A stretch of DNA of 64,000 nucleotides from JACSRF01 sp963695505 (lineage in GTDB: Bacteria; Chloroflexota; Anaerolineae; Promineifilales; Promineifilaceae). The translations under genes and the position numbers were made by a program. Where the stretch lies: contig CAVOGX010000014.1 of the NCBI GenBank assembly GCA_963695505.1, positions 620,001 to 684,000 of the forward strand. The letters run 5' to 3'. Positions 54,803-63,622 of this stretch are shown one piece after another. Under the pieces are notes generated by a model. It had not been told where the DNA came from and did no database searches. It saw nothing but the letters and a program-made list of their open reading frames with translations. Position 1 is the stretch's first letter. Each line of letters starts with the position of its first letter.

Positions 54803-55936
54803 ATGCGCAAACTAATTTTGCTGCTGGTGCTGGCCCTGACAGCTTGCGCCCCCGTAGCGCAAGAAAATGGCGAAACAGTGCTAACAGAGCAAGCTGACGT
54901 GGCAACGGCCGTTGCCCCCGCCACACCCTCCCCCGCTCCGCAAGCCACCGCCACCCGCATTCCCGCTGACAGCTACACCGACCTGGAAATCATCACGCTG
55001 CTGCCACCTGATGCCATCCCCGCCATCGACGATCCCACAATTCCTGACCATCGCCGAGGCCGATGAATTTTACGATCCTGATGAACTGGTCATGGGCGTT
55101 ACCTTCAACGGCGAAGCCCGCGCTTACTCCATTCCCTTCCTCAGCAACCACGAAATCGTCAACGACACCGTAGGCGGCGTGAAAATCGCCGTCACCTGGT
55201 GACCGCTTTGCTTTACGGGCATCGTGTATGCCCGCGAAATCAATGACCAGGAATTTACCTTTGGCGTTTCCGGCAAGCTTATTCGCAACGTGCTGGTCAT
55301 GTACGACCGCCAGACCGACAGCCTGTGGAGCCAACTGTTGGGCGAGGCCGTTCAGGGTGAGATGGTGGGTACCAAGCTGGAATTTTTGCCGGCGTGGATG
55401 ACGACCTGGGAGGAGTGGAAAGCGCTGCACCCCAATACCCTGGCCCTGGACAAAGGAGGGACGGCGCGGCAGCCGGGACGTCTACGACTTCTATTACGCC
55501 TCCAATGACGCAGGGGTGATTGGCGAAACGAATTTTGACGACCGGCTGGAAACCAAGCAGTTTGTGGTGGGCGTGGAAATCGGCGAAACGGCCGTTGCCT
55601 ACCCCTTTAGCGTCCTCAACGAACGAACCCGTGATCAACGACACCATTGCCGGTGAGCCTATTCTCATCTTTTTCGATCCCCCCAGCGCCGCGGGGGTCA
55701 CCTACAGCCGCCACCTCGATGGGCAAATCTTGACTTTCCAGCCGGCAGAGTCGCCACGCACCCTGACGGATGCCGAAACCGGCAGCACCTGGGATGCCTT
55801 CAGCGGCACAGCCACCGCTGGCCCTCTGGCCGGGCAAACCTTGGAACGCGTCAAAAGCACCGTCGTTTTCTGGTTTGGCTGGAAAGATTTTCACCCGGAA
55901 ACGGCCGTATACGGCCTGGATTCCTTAACAAGATAG
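54803..55936 (+). CDS. DUF3179 lipoprotein with in-frame TGA at a motif cysteine, candidate selenoprotein
   Basis: Signal peptide with lipobox LTAC (LALTACAPV) near residue 15. The DUF3179 domain follows, with LVMGVTFNGEARAYS and VNDTVGGVKIAVTW. The next codon is TGA (55200), then PLCFTGIVY in the same frame: the family's first cysteine of CPLC is encoded by TGA. Three further frame breaks (near 55040, 55465 and 55622, the last a four-base CGAA duplication) split the rest, which is otherwise well conserved to the end. Function of the family is unknown; the CxxC suggests redox chemistry outside the membrane. Alternative: a decaying copy or a base error. Confidence 0.72.
55200..55234 (+). promoter_or_regulatory. 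Candidate selenocysteine codon and bacterial SECIS hairpin
   Basis: TGA at 55200-55202, then 13 bases, then a perfect 7-bp stem CGGGCAT (55216-55222)/ATGCCCG (55228-55234) with loop CGTGT. The loop starts 20 bases after the TGA and has G in its second position, within the accepted bacterial SECIS geometry (loop 16-37 bases from UGA, G in the first two loop bases). A tRNA-Sec is present in the same window. Confidence 0.6.
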
Positions 55937-56095
55937 GAGTCTGAGGCAGGGTTGATCCCTGTCTCCGGCTCTCCCCTCTTCTCATCTCTTCCTAACGATT
56001 CCACAACGATTGACCACCTATTTGCTGTGAGACCCTTCTCCCCGTTTGTCAACTTCATACCCCTTAGGTTAGAATCTTCGAGCATTAATCGCCAG

Positions 56096-56119
56096 GCGGC
56101 TTATGATAGCCGCTTTTTT
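56096..56119 (+). terminator. Terminator after the DUF3179 gene
   Basis: GCGGCT/AGCCGC stem, TATGAT-type loop, six T. Confidence 0.82.
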
Positions 56120-56176
56120 GCGTAAAATATTGCAAATCAGGCAGCCAGCAAAGGCTGCCGGGAGAAAAGAAAACAC

Positions 56177-59134
56177 ATGGAAGATTCTGAAACCCCTAAA
56201 CGATCAAACGGCTTGCTCGTTGCCGGATTTGTCGTCGTGGTGGCGCTGATCATCACCGGTTTACTCTTGCCCCCCATTTCCTTGCTCGAACGGCTAGGCT
56301 TGGGTGGTGACGAGGCAGACACAACCACAGACGTCGTCGATACACCCTCACCTACAGAACCGGCTCCTGAAGAAGCAACGGCCGTTCCCAGTGAAACCAC
56401 CCTCGCCTCGGCCACCGACGGCCCCGCCCTACCTGCTGGGGTAACGGCCGTTAGCGACATTTACAACGTCACGTATGGCACAAATGCCACACCCATCAGC
56501 GTGGCTCTGCCCGCTGGGGCCGACCCAAACACAACGGACCTGTATGGCTGGGATGGCACGGCATGGCGTTTTTTGCCTAGCAGCCTCAGCAACAGCGCCC
56601 TTACCCTCACCTCCGCCGACCAACCTCAGGCTGTGGCCCTGGTACAGCGCGGCGGCGAAGATCCCCTGACCATCAGCGCCGAACTGCTGCCCACCCAAGA
56701 GCTCCCCACCGAGACACTGCCTTTACTCAACGAAGTCAGTGCGGGCACCCTTACCCTAACCGCCGATGGCGTTCTGAGCGGCGATGTCGTTGACGTACCC
56801 AACGGTCCCTACCAGCAGTTTTTACGGGTCACCAACACCGGCATTATCGTGGACGCCGAATCTCTCACCCAGCTTCTCGAAGACAACGCCATCCAGGCCA
56901 GCCACATCAGCAGCCTGGTCGAAAGCGCCGTTGATGGTGGCTTTGCGGGGATTATCCTGGATTACCAGGGGGCGACCACCGCCCAAAAGGCTGCTTACAC
57001 ACAATTTGTCACCGCCCTGGCCGACGCCCTGCACGCGCAAAGCTTGCAGTTAAGCGTCATTTTGGCTCCGGCCACCGGCAATGCCGGCAATTGGGACACG
57101 GCCGGGCAAGATTGGGCTGCTTTGAACCAGGTAGCTGATATGGTAACCCTGCAGCTTCCCCTGGATCCTGCCGCCTACGCCGACAATGGACCCGCCGAGC
57201 AAATGCTGGCTGCTGCCGTGCGCCAGATAGACCGTCAAAAGCTGGCCATTCAGGTCAGCGCTAACGCTGTTGATGGTCTTGGCGAGTCCTTTGTGGAAAT
57301 GAGCAATGATGCCGCCCTGGCTAACTTTGGCGAACTGCAATTTGTGGCCGGGAGCGAAGAGATTGAGCCGGAAACGGCCGTTGAAGTCGCTTTATCCGGC
57401 ACTGCTGGCCCCCTGGAATGGGATGGCGCTAGCCTCGCTTACAAGTACACCTACGAACAAAATAACCAGACCCGCACCGTCTGGCTGGGGCACGAAGCAA
57501 CCCTGGCTCACCGCGCCCGCTTTGCCAGCCGCTATCACTTGCGCGGCGTAGACGTACGCGGTCTGGGCAATGTCAGCAATGGTGCCGGGTATGCCGCCGC
57601 CTTGAGCAGCCTCAACGGCACGGCCGAATCTCCCCAACCCTCCGACGCTGCCATCGTGTGGACGGTGCGCGACGCCGAAGACAACGTATTGGCCAGCGAC
57701 AGCGGCAGCAACCTCACCTTTGCCTGGGATGGCAACGCTCCCGAAGGGAGCTACACCATCAACGCTGACTTCGCTTTGGGTGACAGCCTGGCAAATCTAG
57801 GAACGGCCGTTGTCACAGTCGCTGCTGCCGAACCAGAAGAAGTTGTTGAAGAAACCCCCGTAACGACCGTTGGCAGCCTCAATCCCGGTGACGCCGACGC
57901 CGTGGTCAACACCGGCGCCAACGTGCGTACTGGCCCTGGACTGGGCTACGGTACCATCGCCGGCGGTCTGCCAGCAGGCTCTCGCATCAGCCTGCTGGGT
58001 CGCAGCGCCGACAGCGCTTGGTACAATATCCTCATGCCTGACGGCGAGACCGAAGGCTGGATCTTCGCTACTTTGGTCACCGTCAACGCCAACGTCAATG
58101 TCGCCAACCTGCCTGTGGTAGAAGCCCCACCGCTGGTTGCCACAAACCCTGGAGATGGTGGTGGTTCGCCGGCCCCTGCCCCGGTGGTACCGCCCATTAG
58201 CAACACCGGCTTTGAACTGGGAGGGCAATCTTTTGGCGCGCCCTACGGCATGATGAGCTACGCCGGTATGACCTGGGTCAAACGGCAAATCAAATGGAGC
58301 CCCGGTCTGGGCGCAGACGCCGCCACCGGTATGATTGCCGAAGCCCACAACGCCGGTTTCAAAATACTTTTAAGTATTCCTGGTCAGGTTTACCCTTCTC
58401 AACTACCAGATTTTGGCGCATACACCGAATTTCTGCGCGCCGTGGCTTCCTTACCTGACCCTCCAGACGCCATTGAGATCTGGAATGAAATGAATATCGA
58501 TGCCGAATGGCCTCCGGGACAGATCAGCGCCTCCAGCTACGTCAACAACATGCTCGCCCCGGCCTACAATGCCATCAAGGGCGCGAATTCGCGCATCATG
58601 GTTGTGAGCGGCGCCCCGGCCCCTACCGGCTTCTTTGGCGGTGGCTGCGGCACCAACGGCTGTGATGACGCGCCCTACATGCAGGCTATGGCCGCAGCCG
58701 GTGGCGCCAGCTACATGGACTGCATTGGCATTCATTACAATGAGGGTATCATTTCCCCGAACCAAACCAGCGGTGATCCCCGCAGCGACCATTACACCCG
58801 TTACTTCTGGGGAATGTTAAACGCCTATTGGAACGCCTTTGGCGGGTCTCGCCCCCTCTGCTTCACCGAGTTGGGCTACCTGACACCAGAAGGGTACGGT
58901 GGGTTGCCCAGTAATTTTGCCTGGGCGCAAAACACGACTGTCGCCCAGCAAGCCCAGTGGTTGGCCGAAGCGGCCAGCCTTTCCGCTAGCAGCGGCAAGG
59001 TCCGCATGATGATTGTCTGGAATGTAGACTCGACCACTTGGGGCAACGACCCACAGGCCGGTTATGCCATCATTCGCCCTGGCGGCGGTTGCCCTGCCTG
59101 TGAATCCCTACGACAGGTTACAGGCGGGCGCTAA
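56177..59134 (+). CDS. Membrane-anchored multidomain protein: GH18-like, SH3b, clan-A glycoside hydrolase-like
   Basis: A 985-residue protein. One transmembrane helix (about 14-36) is followed by a Thr/Glu-rich linker and beta region. A GH18-like barrel (about 200-470, DGGFAGIILDYQGAT) comes next, then an SH3b domain (about 568-638, NTGANVRTGPGLGYG, then EGWIFATLV). The C-terminal clan-GH-A-like barrel (about 675-985) carries the acid/base candidate Glu771 (EIWNEMNID) and nucleophile candidate Glu898 (CFTELGYL). The GH18-like part lacks a clear DxxDxDxE motif. It may bind or cut cell-wall or polysaccharide material. Its last domain is paralogous to the next two genes. Confidence 0.83.
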   Translation: MEDSETPKRSNGLLVAGFVVVVALIITGLLLPPISLLERLGLGGDEADTTTDVVDTPSPTEPAPEEATAVPSETTLASATDGPALPAGVTAVSDIYNVTYGTNATPISVALPAGADPNTTDLYGWDGTAWRFLPSSLSNSALTLTSADQPQAVALVQRGGEDPLTISAELLPTQELPTETLPLLNEVSAGTLTLTADGVLSGDVVDVPNGPYQQFLRVTNTGIIVDAESLTQLLEDNAIQASHISSLVESAVDGGFAGIILDYQGATTAQKAAYTQFVTALADALHAQSLQLSVILAPATGNAGNWDTAGQDWAALNQVADMVTLQLPLDPAAYADNGPAEQMLAAAVRQIDRQKLAIQVSANAVDGLGESFVEMSNDAALANFGELQFVAGSEEIEPETAVEVALSGTAGPLEWDGASLAYKYTYEQNNQTRTVWLGHEATLAHRARFASRYHLRGVDVRGLGNVSNGAGYAAALSSLNGTAESPQPSDAAIVWTVRDAEDNVLASDSGSNLTFAWDGNAPEGSYTINADFALGDSLANLGTAVVTVAAAEPEEVVEETPVTTVGSLNPGDADAVVNTGANVRTGPGLGYGTIAGGLPAGSRISLLGRSADSAWYNILMPDGETEGWIFATLVTVNANVNVANLPVVEAPPLVATNPGDGGGSPAPAPVVPPISNTGFELGGQSFGAPYGMMSYAGMTWVKRQIKWSPGLGADAATGMIAEAHNAGFKILLSIPGQVYPSQLPDFGAYTEFLRAVASLPDPPDAIEIWNEMNIDAEWPPGQISASSYVNNMLAPAYNAIKGANSRIMVVSGAPAPTGFFGGGCGTNGCDDAPYMQAMAAAGGASYMDCIGIHYNEGIISPNQTSGDPRSDHYTRYFWGMLNAYWNAFGGSRPLCFTELGYLTPEGYGGLPSNFAWAQNTTVAQQAQWLAEAASLSASSGKVRMMIVWNVDSTTWGNDPQAGYAIIRPGGGCPACESLRQVTGGR

Positions 59135-59187
59135 GCCGTAATCTGCTGGAGCGAAGCCTTGTTGGGCTTCGTCTAATCAAGTATCAA

Positions 59188-59223
59188 GGCGTACTTTGGG
59201 TATACCAGAGTACGCCTTTTTGA
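59188..59223 (+). terminator. Terminator between glycoside hydrolase genes 1 and 2
   Basis: AAGGCGTACT/AGTACGCCTT stem with T run; a second hairpin CGAAGCC/GGCTTCG sits just before it (59152-59173). Confidence 0.85.
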
Positions 59224-59239
59224 AAGAGAGGAAAAAAAC

Positions 59240-60563
59240 ATGAAAAAATGGATGATTTTCTTCAGTTTGGTTTTGGCAATACTGCTGGCAGCCTGTGGCG
59301 GCAGTGAGGAACCAGCAGCAGCTCCTGTGGAAGAACAGCCCGCCACCCAACCCGCCGTTGCGGAGCCAACGGTGGCAGAGGAACCCACACTCCCCCCTCC
59401 AGTCATTGAGCAAAGCGGGGGCGAGGAGACACCAACTGACGCTGGACCAGATACCGCACCTGCAGTTGAGCCCCTTCCGGAATTCGATGCCCCCTGGCCC
59501 GCTAACCAATTTGGCTACGGAATCCAGATTCATGGCAACGCCACCGTGGGCGATCCGGTGCAAACTATGAGCGCCGTGGCGGACCAGTTAGGCATGGACT
59601 GGGTAAAAGTGCAGGTGCAGTGGTGGCTGGTAAAGCCCAGCCCCGACGCTGACCAATGGTTCTTTTACGATGGGGTAGTGAACGAGGCTCACGCACATGG
59701 CCTGCGCCTGATGCTGAGCGTGGTAGGCGCGCCTGCCTGGACCCGCGCCGCGGGCGGCGAGAACGGCCCGCCCGACGATTACAACGAGTATGCCAATTTC
59801 TTAAACGAGCTTTTGACCCGCTATGAAGGAAAAGTGGACGCCATTGAAGTTTGGAATGAGCAGAATTTGGACCGCGAGTGGACAACAGCTAACGGGGTTA
59901 GCCCGGAGGATTACGTGCGGTTTTTGGAAGTGGCTTACAATGCCATCAAAGCACAGGATCCGAACATCATTGTGATCAGCGGCGCGCTCTCCCCTACTGG
60001 TGGCGGGGATTGGGTAAGCTGGATTGATGATTTCCAGTGGTTGGACAGGGCGTTGCCAGCGGGATTACTTAACTATGCGGACTGTGTGGGTGTGCACCAC
60101 AACGGGTATAACATTGGTCCTGACGTGGCCTTTGACCAGGCTGGGGCAACGGCCGAAGCCGCAACCGCCATTTTCCGCGGCCCCTTTGACAACCCGCACC
60201 ACAGTTGGAGCTTCAAAACCACCCTGGATACCTATGCCGACAAAATCCAGGCCATTGATCCCAATAAAAAGCTGTGCGTGACGGAATTTGGTTGGGCTAG
60301 CAGTGAAGGATACGACGTGTATCCCACAGGCTTTGAGTTTGCGCAAGACAATACACTGCAAGAGCAGGCAGATTACATTGTGCAAGCTTTTCAGCAGATG
60401 CGCGCTTCTGGGAGATGTGTGGCTGACGTTCCTCTTTAACTTTGACTTTGGCAATAAGGGCAGCGGTCCCACAGATGACCCGGTTCCATACAGCATCGTT
60501 GACACCAATGGCATTCCGCGGCCAGCCTTTGGCGCAGTAGCCGGCATGGAGAAGCAGCCCTGA
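59240..60563 (+). CDS. Clan GH-A-like glycoside hydrolase lipoprotein, one frameshift
   Basis: A lipoprotein signal (LLAACGG), a Pro/Glu linker and a catalytic barrel of about 330 residues. Acid/base candidate Glu207 is in EVWNEQNLDREW and nucleophile candidate Glu349 in CVTEFGWAS. The frame breaks near 60415 and resumes with GDVWLTFLFNFDFG to a stop at 60563. It is most like GH39/PslG-type proteins; substrate is unknown. It lies 105 bases after gene 1. Confidence 0.83.
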
Positions 60564-60578
60564 GACGAAATGTCCAAA

Positions 60579-60627
60579 GATTGGAGATTGGAGATTGGAG
60601 ATTGGTAACTAACTCCAATCTCCAATT
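60579..60627. repeat. Word-repeat hairpin (GGAGATT type) at the start of a gene
   Basis: Three and a half units of ATTGGAG (attggagattggagattgg), then TAACTAAC, then the complement CCAATCTCCAATT. It spans the likely start of the next coding sequence, so part of the signal peptide is encoded by it. Confidence 0.65.
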
Positions 60628-61793
60628 TCTATTCTTACTTTTGCTTTTGTTACTAACGGGGTGCGGGTGGGAAACGGCCGTTTCCCACCCCACACCTACC
60701 ATGCAACCTACCCCCACCGCGCTGCCCACAAACCTCATGAGCAGCGAACCTGTGGTGCAGGGGTTTGATTCCCCCAGCTACGGCATCCACACCGCCCTGT
60801 GGTGGCGCCCCGAAATTGTGCAGCGCGATCTTGATCTGGTGGCCGACATGGGTTTTACTTACGTCAAACAAAAATTTCCCTGGCGCGACATTGAAGGGCA
60901 GGTAAAAGGGCAGTACGACTGGTACCGGCCCGACCTCATCGTGGACATGGCGGAAGAACGGGGCCTTAAGCTGGTGGTGCGGCTCGACCAGCAGCCATTG
61001 TGGTCCGTGCGCGCCCTGCCCGACGAGCAAATTACCGCCAGCCAGCCCCCCGTCAATTACCAGGATTATGGCGATTACTGCGGCGCATTGGCTGCTCGCT
61101 ACAAGGGGCGTATCGCTGCCTACCAGGTCTGGAACGAACCGAATCTCAGCCGTGAGTGGGGCGGTCGCACGCCGAACCCGGCCGAGTACACGGCCCTGCT
61201 GCAAGTGTGTTACGAGGCTATCAAAACGGCCGATCCCAACGCCATCGTCATTTCCGCGGGATTGGCGCCTACAGGCACCCAGCCACCCCTGGCCATGCCT
61301 GATACCGACTTTCTGCAGGGCATGTACGATGCCGGCGCTGCTGCATTATTTTGACGTATTGGGTCTGCACGCCCCCGGCTTTAAAGCCCCTCCGGAAATT
61401 GATCCGGCCGTTGTGGCCGATCCGGACGCGGACTATGGCGGGCAGCGCTTTTTTGCCTTTCGCCACGTGGAAGATATGCGCGCCATTATGGTGGCCAACG
61501 GCGATGGCCACAAACAGGTCGCCATCTTGGAAATGGGCTGGATGCTGCACCAGGACATCCACCAAAGTTATACCTGGCACGGCGTTACCGAGCAGGAGCA
61601 GGCTGATTACCTGGTGCGCGCTTACCAGTACGCCGCCGCGCACTGGAAGCCATGGATCGGTCTCATGACGACGGTGTACATTGCGGACTTTGACTGGCAG
61701 CCAGAGCTGCACGAGCAGTGGTGGTGGGCTATTGTGCTGCCTGACGGCACGCCTCGGGAGGCTTATTACGCGCTGCGAGACATGGAAAAGTAG
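60581..61793 (+). CDS. Clan GH-A-like glycoside hydrolase lipoprotein, one frameshift, copy 3
   Basis: Signal peptide with a Leu run and lipobox LLLTGCGW, then a catalytic barrel: acid/base candidate Glu186 (QVWNEPNLSREW), and after a frame break near 61335, nucleophile candidate in VAILEMGWM (Glu codon 61530). The frame after the break reads HYFDVLGLHAPG to MEK. The TTG at 60581 lies in a word repeat; TTG 60602 is an alternative start. Substrate is unknown. A 26-bp palindrome lies just after the lipobox codons. Confidence 0.8.
60665..60690. repeat. 26-bp perfect palindrome centred on ACGGCCGT
   Basis: The arms GGGTGGGAAACGG and CCGTTTCCCACCC are exact complements with no spacer. It is coding (C-G-W-E-T-A-V-S-H-P) and is the longest palindromic extension of the dispersed motif that I found. 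Confidence 0.95.
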
Positions 61794-61805
61794 GCGTAGG
61801 TTTGC

Positions 61806-61848
61806 GAGTATGCAGTGTAACCTGTAACTTGCAACTTGAAACCCTTTA
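61806..61848. repeat. Short intergenic word repeat (GTTACA type), inverted copy
   Basis: TGTAACCTGTAACTTGCAACTTG is close to the reverse complement of the string at 7604-7626. It lies before the CopD-like gene. Confidence 0.5.
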
Positions 61849-61860
61849 CAGGTGACGCTT

Positions 61861-62360
61861 ATGACCTTTTGGATTTTAGCAATTTCCTACTGGATTCACC
61901 TACTGGCCACGGTAATGTGGCTGGGTGGCCTGGCGCTGCTGGCGCTGGTGGCTTGGCCCGCTTTGCGCCAACAGACGCTGGCAGACAATCAATGGTTGGC
62001 GCTGCAGAAGCGCTTCCTGCCCTGGGCCAATGGCAGCCTGGTATTGCTGCTTATCACCGGATTTGTGCAAATGACCAATGACCCCAACTACAATGGTTTC
62101 CTGGTCATTGACAGCCTGTGGGCCGGGGCCATGTTGGTGAAGCACCTGGCCTTTGGTGGTATGGTGCTCGTTGGCGGTTACATGCAGTGGGCACTTTACC
62201 CGGGCATGGAGCGCGTGAGCGTGCTGCTGGAAAGCAAGCCCAGACTTGGCCGCTGCGGAACGCGAAAGCATTGCAGCAAAAGGAAATTCGGCTGCTGCGG
62301 TTAAATCTGGCTTGTGCGGCAGGGGTGCTGTTGTGTACGGCCGTTGCTACCGCAGTTTAG
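61861..62360 (+). CDS. CopD-like integral membrane protein, two frameshifts
   Basis: Four predicted membrane helices: ISYWIHLLATVMWLGGLALL, a second near 70, GAMLVKHLAFGGMVLVG and, after frame breaks near 62240 and 62290, LNLACAAGVLLCTAVATAV. His residues at WIHLLATV and VKHLAFG fit the copper-resistance CopD/YcnJ-type fold. Length is about 165 residues. Copper or haem binding is a family-based guess. I use ATG 61861; GTG 61852 is possible. Confidence 0.7.
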
Positions 62361-62468
62361 TTATTTTTAGTGCAATTAGCAGTTGGACCGCGCCTCAATT
62401 CTCCGTTTGCACCACCCGCCAAATAGTTGATTCGCCTCAACGTAACGGCTATAATAGGCAGCGCTTTA

Positions 62469-62550
62469 GCCCTGGTGGCGGAATTGGCATACGCGGCAGG
62501 TTGAGGGCCTGTGCCCTTTGGGCGTGGAGGTTCGAGTCCTCTCCAGGGCA
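62469..62550 (+). tRNA. tRNA-Leu (GAG)
   Basis: Acceptor GCCCTGG/CCAGGGC, anticodon loop TTGAGGG (GAG), a long class II variable arm and T loop TTCGAGT. Discriminator A. Confidence 0.95.
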
Positions 62551-62559
62551 ATAAATTAA

Positions 62560-62592
62560 GAAAGCCGGAATCTTTGAGGTTCCGGCTTTCTT
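62560..62592. terminator. Terminator shared by tRNA-Leu and the epimerase gene
   Basis: AAAGCCGGAA/TTCCGGCTTT stem with a 9-base loop and T-rich flank; both flanking genes point into it. Confidence 0.85.
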
Positions 62593-62597
62593 GTTGG

Positions 62598-63530
62598 TTA
62601 GTTGGTTGGTTGGAAGCGCGGGTCTTCGGCCAATGTGCGGCGCAGACCTTCCTCCAGGTCAAACTGCGGCTCATAGCCCAGCAGCATCCGCGCCCGGCTG
62701 ATGTCAGCTACCAGCCGCGGCACACCCCCCGCTTTTTCAGCATTGTAAATTAGGTTTAATGAGCAGCCAGTGACCCATTTGATTTTGGCCACGAGTTCCT
62801 CAATGCTGGTTTCTACCCCGCTGCCAATGTTGAGTACCTTGCGGTTCACGTTCTGGGCCGTAGCCGCGGCAGCAAGGGCCGCAATCACATCCGAAACGTA
62901 GACAAAATCGCGGGTTTGACGGCCGTTTCCAAAAAGCACTACCGACCCACCGCTTAGCGCCTGGTGTAAAAAACGAGGTACAACCGGCGCGTGGGACAGG
63001 GGCAGGCTTTGCTGCGGTCCATAGGCGTTAAAAATGCGCAGCGCCACCGTCTCCAATCCCCAAAGCTGCCCGATGGTGTCAATGTATTGCTCCGCCGCCC
63101 ATTTGCTTACCGCATAGGGGGAGTCCAGGTTAGGCGCATCACTTTCGTGGACGGGTTGTTCCGGTTGAAAGCCATAGATGGCCCCGGACGAAGCAAAGAC
63201 TACCCTTCGTACGCCCATGTCGCGCATGGCTTCCATCAGGCTGACGGTGCCGCCAACGTTTACCCGGCTGTAGTCTCGTGGATAGAGCAGCGATTGGGCT
63301 ACCGACACCCGCGCCGCCAGATGGTAGACGCAATCAACGTCTGGCAGCAAGGACCAGAGCAGTGGGATGTCGTCGACGTCACCCTGAGTGAATTTTACGG
63401 CCGTATCCAGATAAGATACATTGCCATTGCTTAAATCATCTAATGCCAGCACTTCATGCCCGGCCTGCACCAAATGGTTGGCCAAAGCAGATCCCAAGAA
63501 ACCAGCGCCGCCCGTTACTAAAAATCGCAT
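62598..63530 (-). CDS. NAD-dependent sugar-nucleotide epimerase/dehydratase (GalE/WcaG-like)
   Basis: Extended short-chain dehydrogenase fold of about 310 residues. The NAD motif is VTGGAGFLGSALA, the catalytic Tyr-Lys is in SPYAVSKWAAE with Ser in FASSGAIYG, and RIFNAYGPQQ and TRDFVYVSDVI are substrate-side segments. It most likely makes or converts a UDP- or GDP-sugar; the precise reaction is not fixed. ATG 63530 precedes MRFLVTGG; an ATG nine bases upstream is possible. Confidence 0.9.
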   Translation of the reverse strand: MRFLVTGGAGFLGSALANHLVQAGHEVLALDDLSNGNVSYLDTAVKFTQGDVDDIPLLWSLLPDVDCVYHLAARVSVAQSLLYPRDYSRVNVGGTVSLMEAMRDMGVRRVVFASSGAIYGFQPEQPVHESDAPNLDSPYAVSKWAAEQYIDTIGQLWGLETVALRIFNAYGPQQSLPLSHAPVVPRFLHQALSGGSVVLFGNGRQTRDFVYVSDVIAALAAAATAQNVNRKVLNIGSGVETSIEELVAKIKWVTGCSLNLIYNAEKAGGVPRLVADISRARMLLGYEPQFDLEEGLRRTLAEDPRFQPTN

Positions 63531-63622
63531 ATGCCCCATTGTAGCACGGTGCGGCTTAAGGTGACATGAGGGGAACGGCCGTTTCCATTGTACCCACCCC
63601 CGCCCTTGACTATTATCATCCC

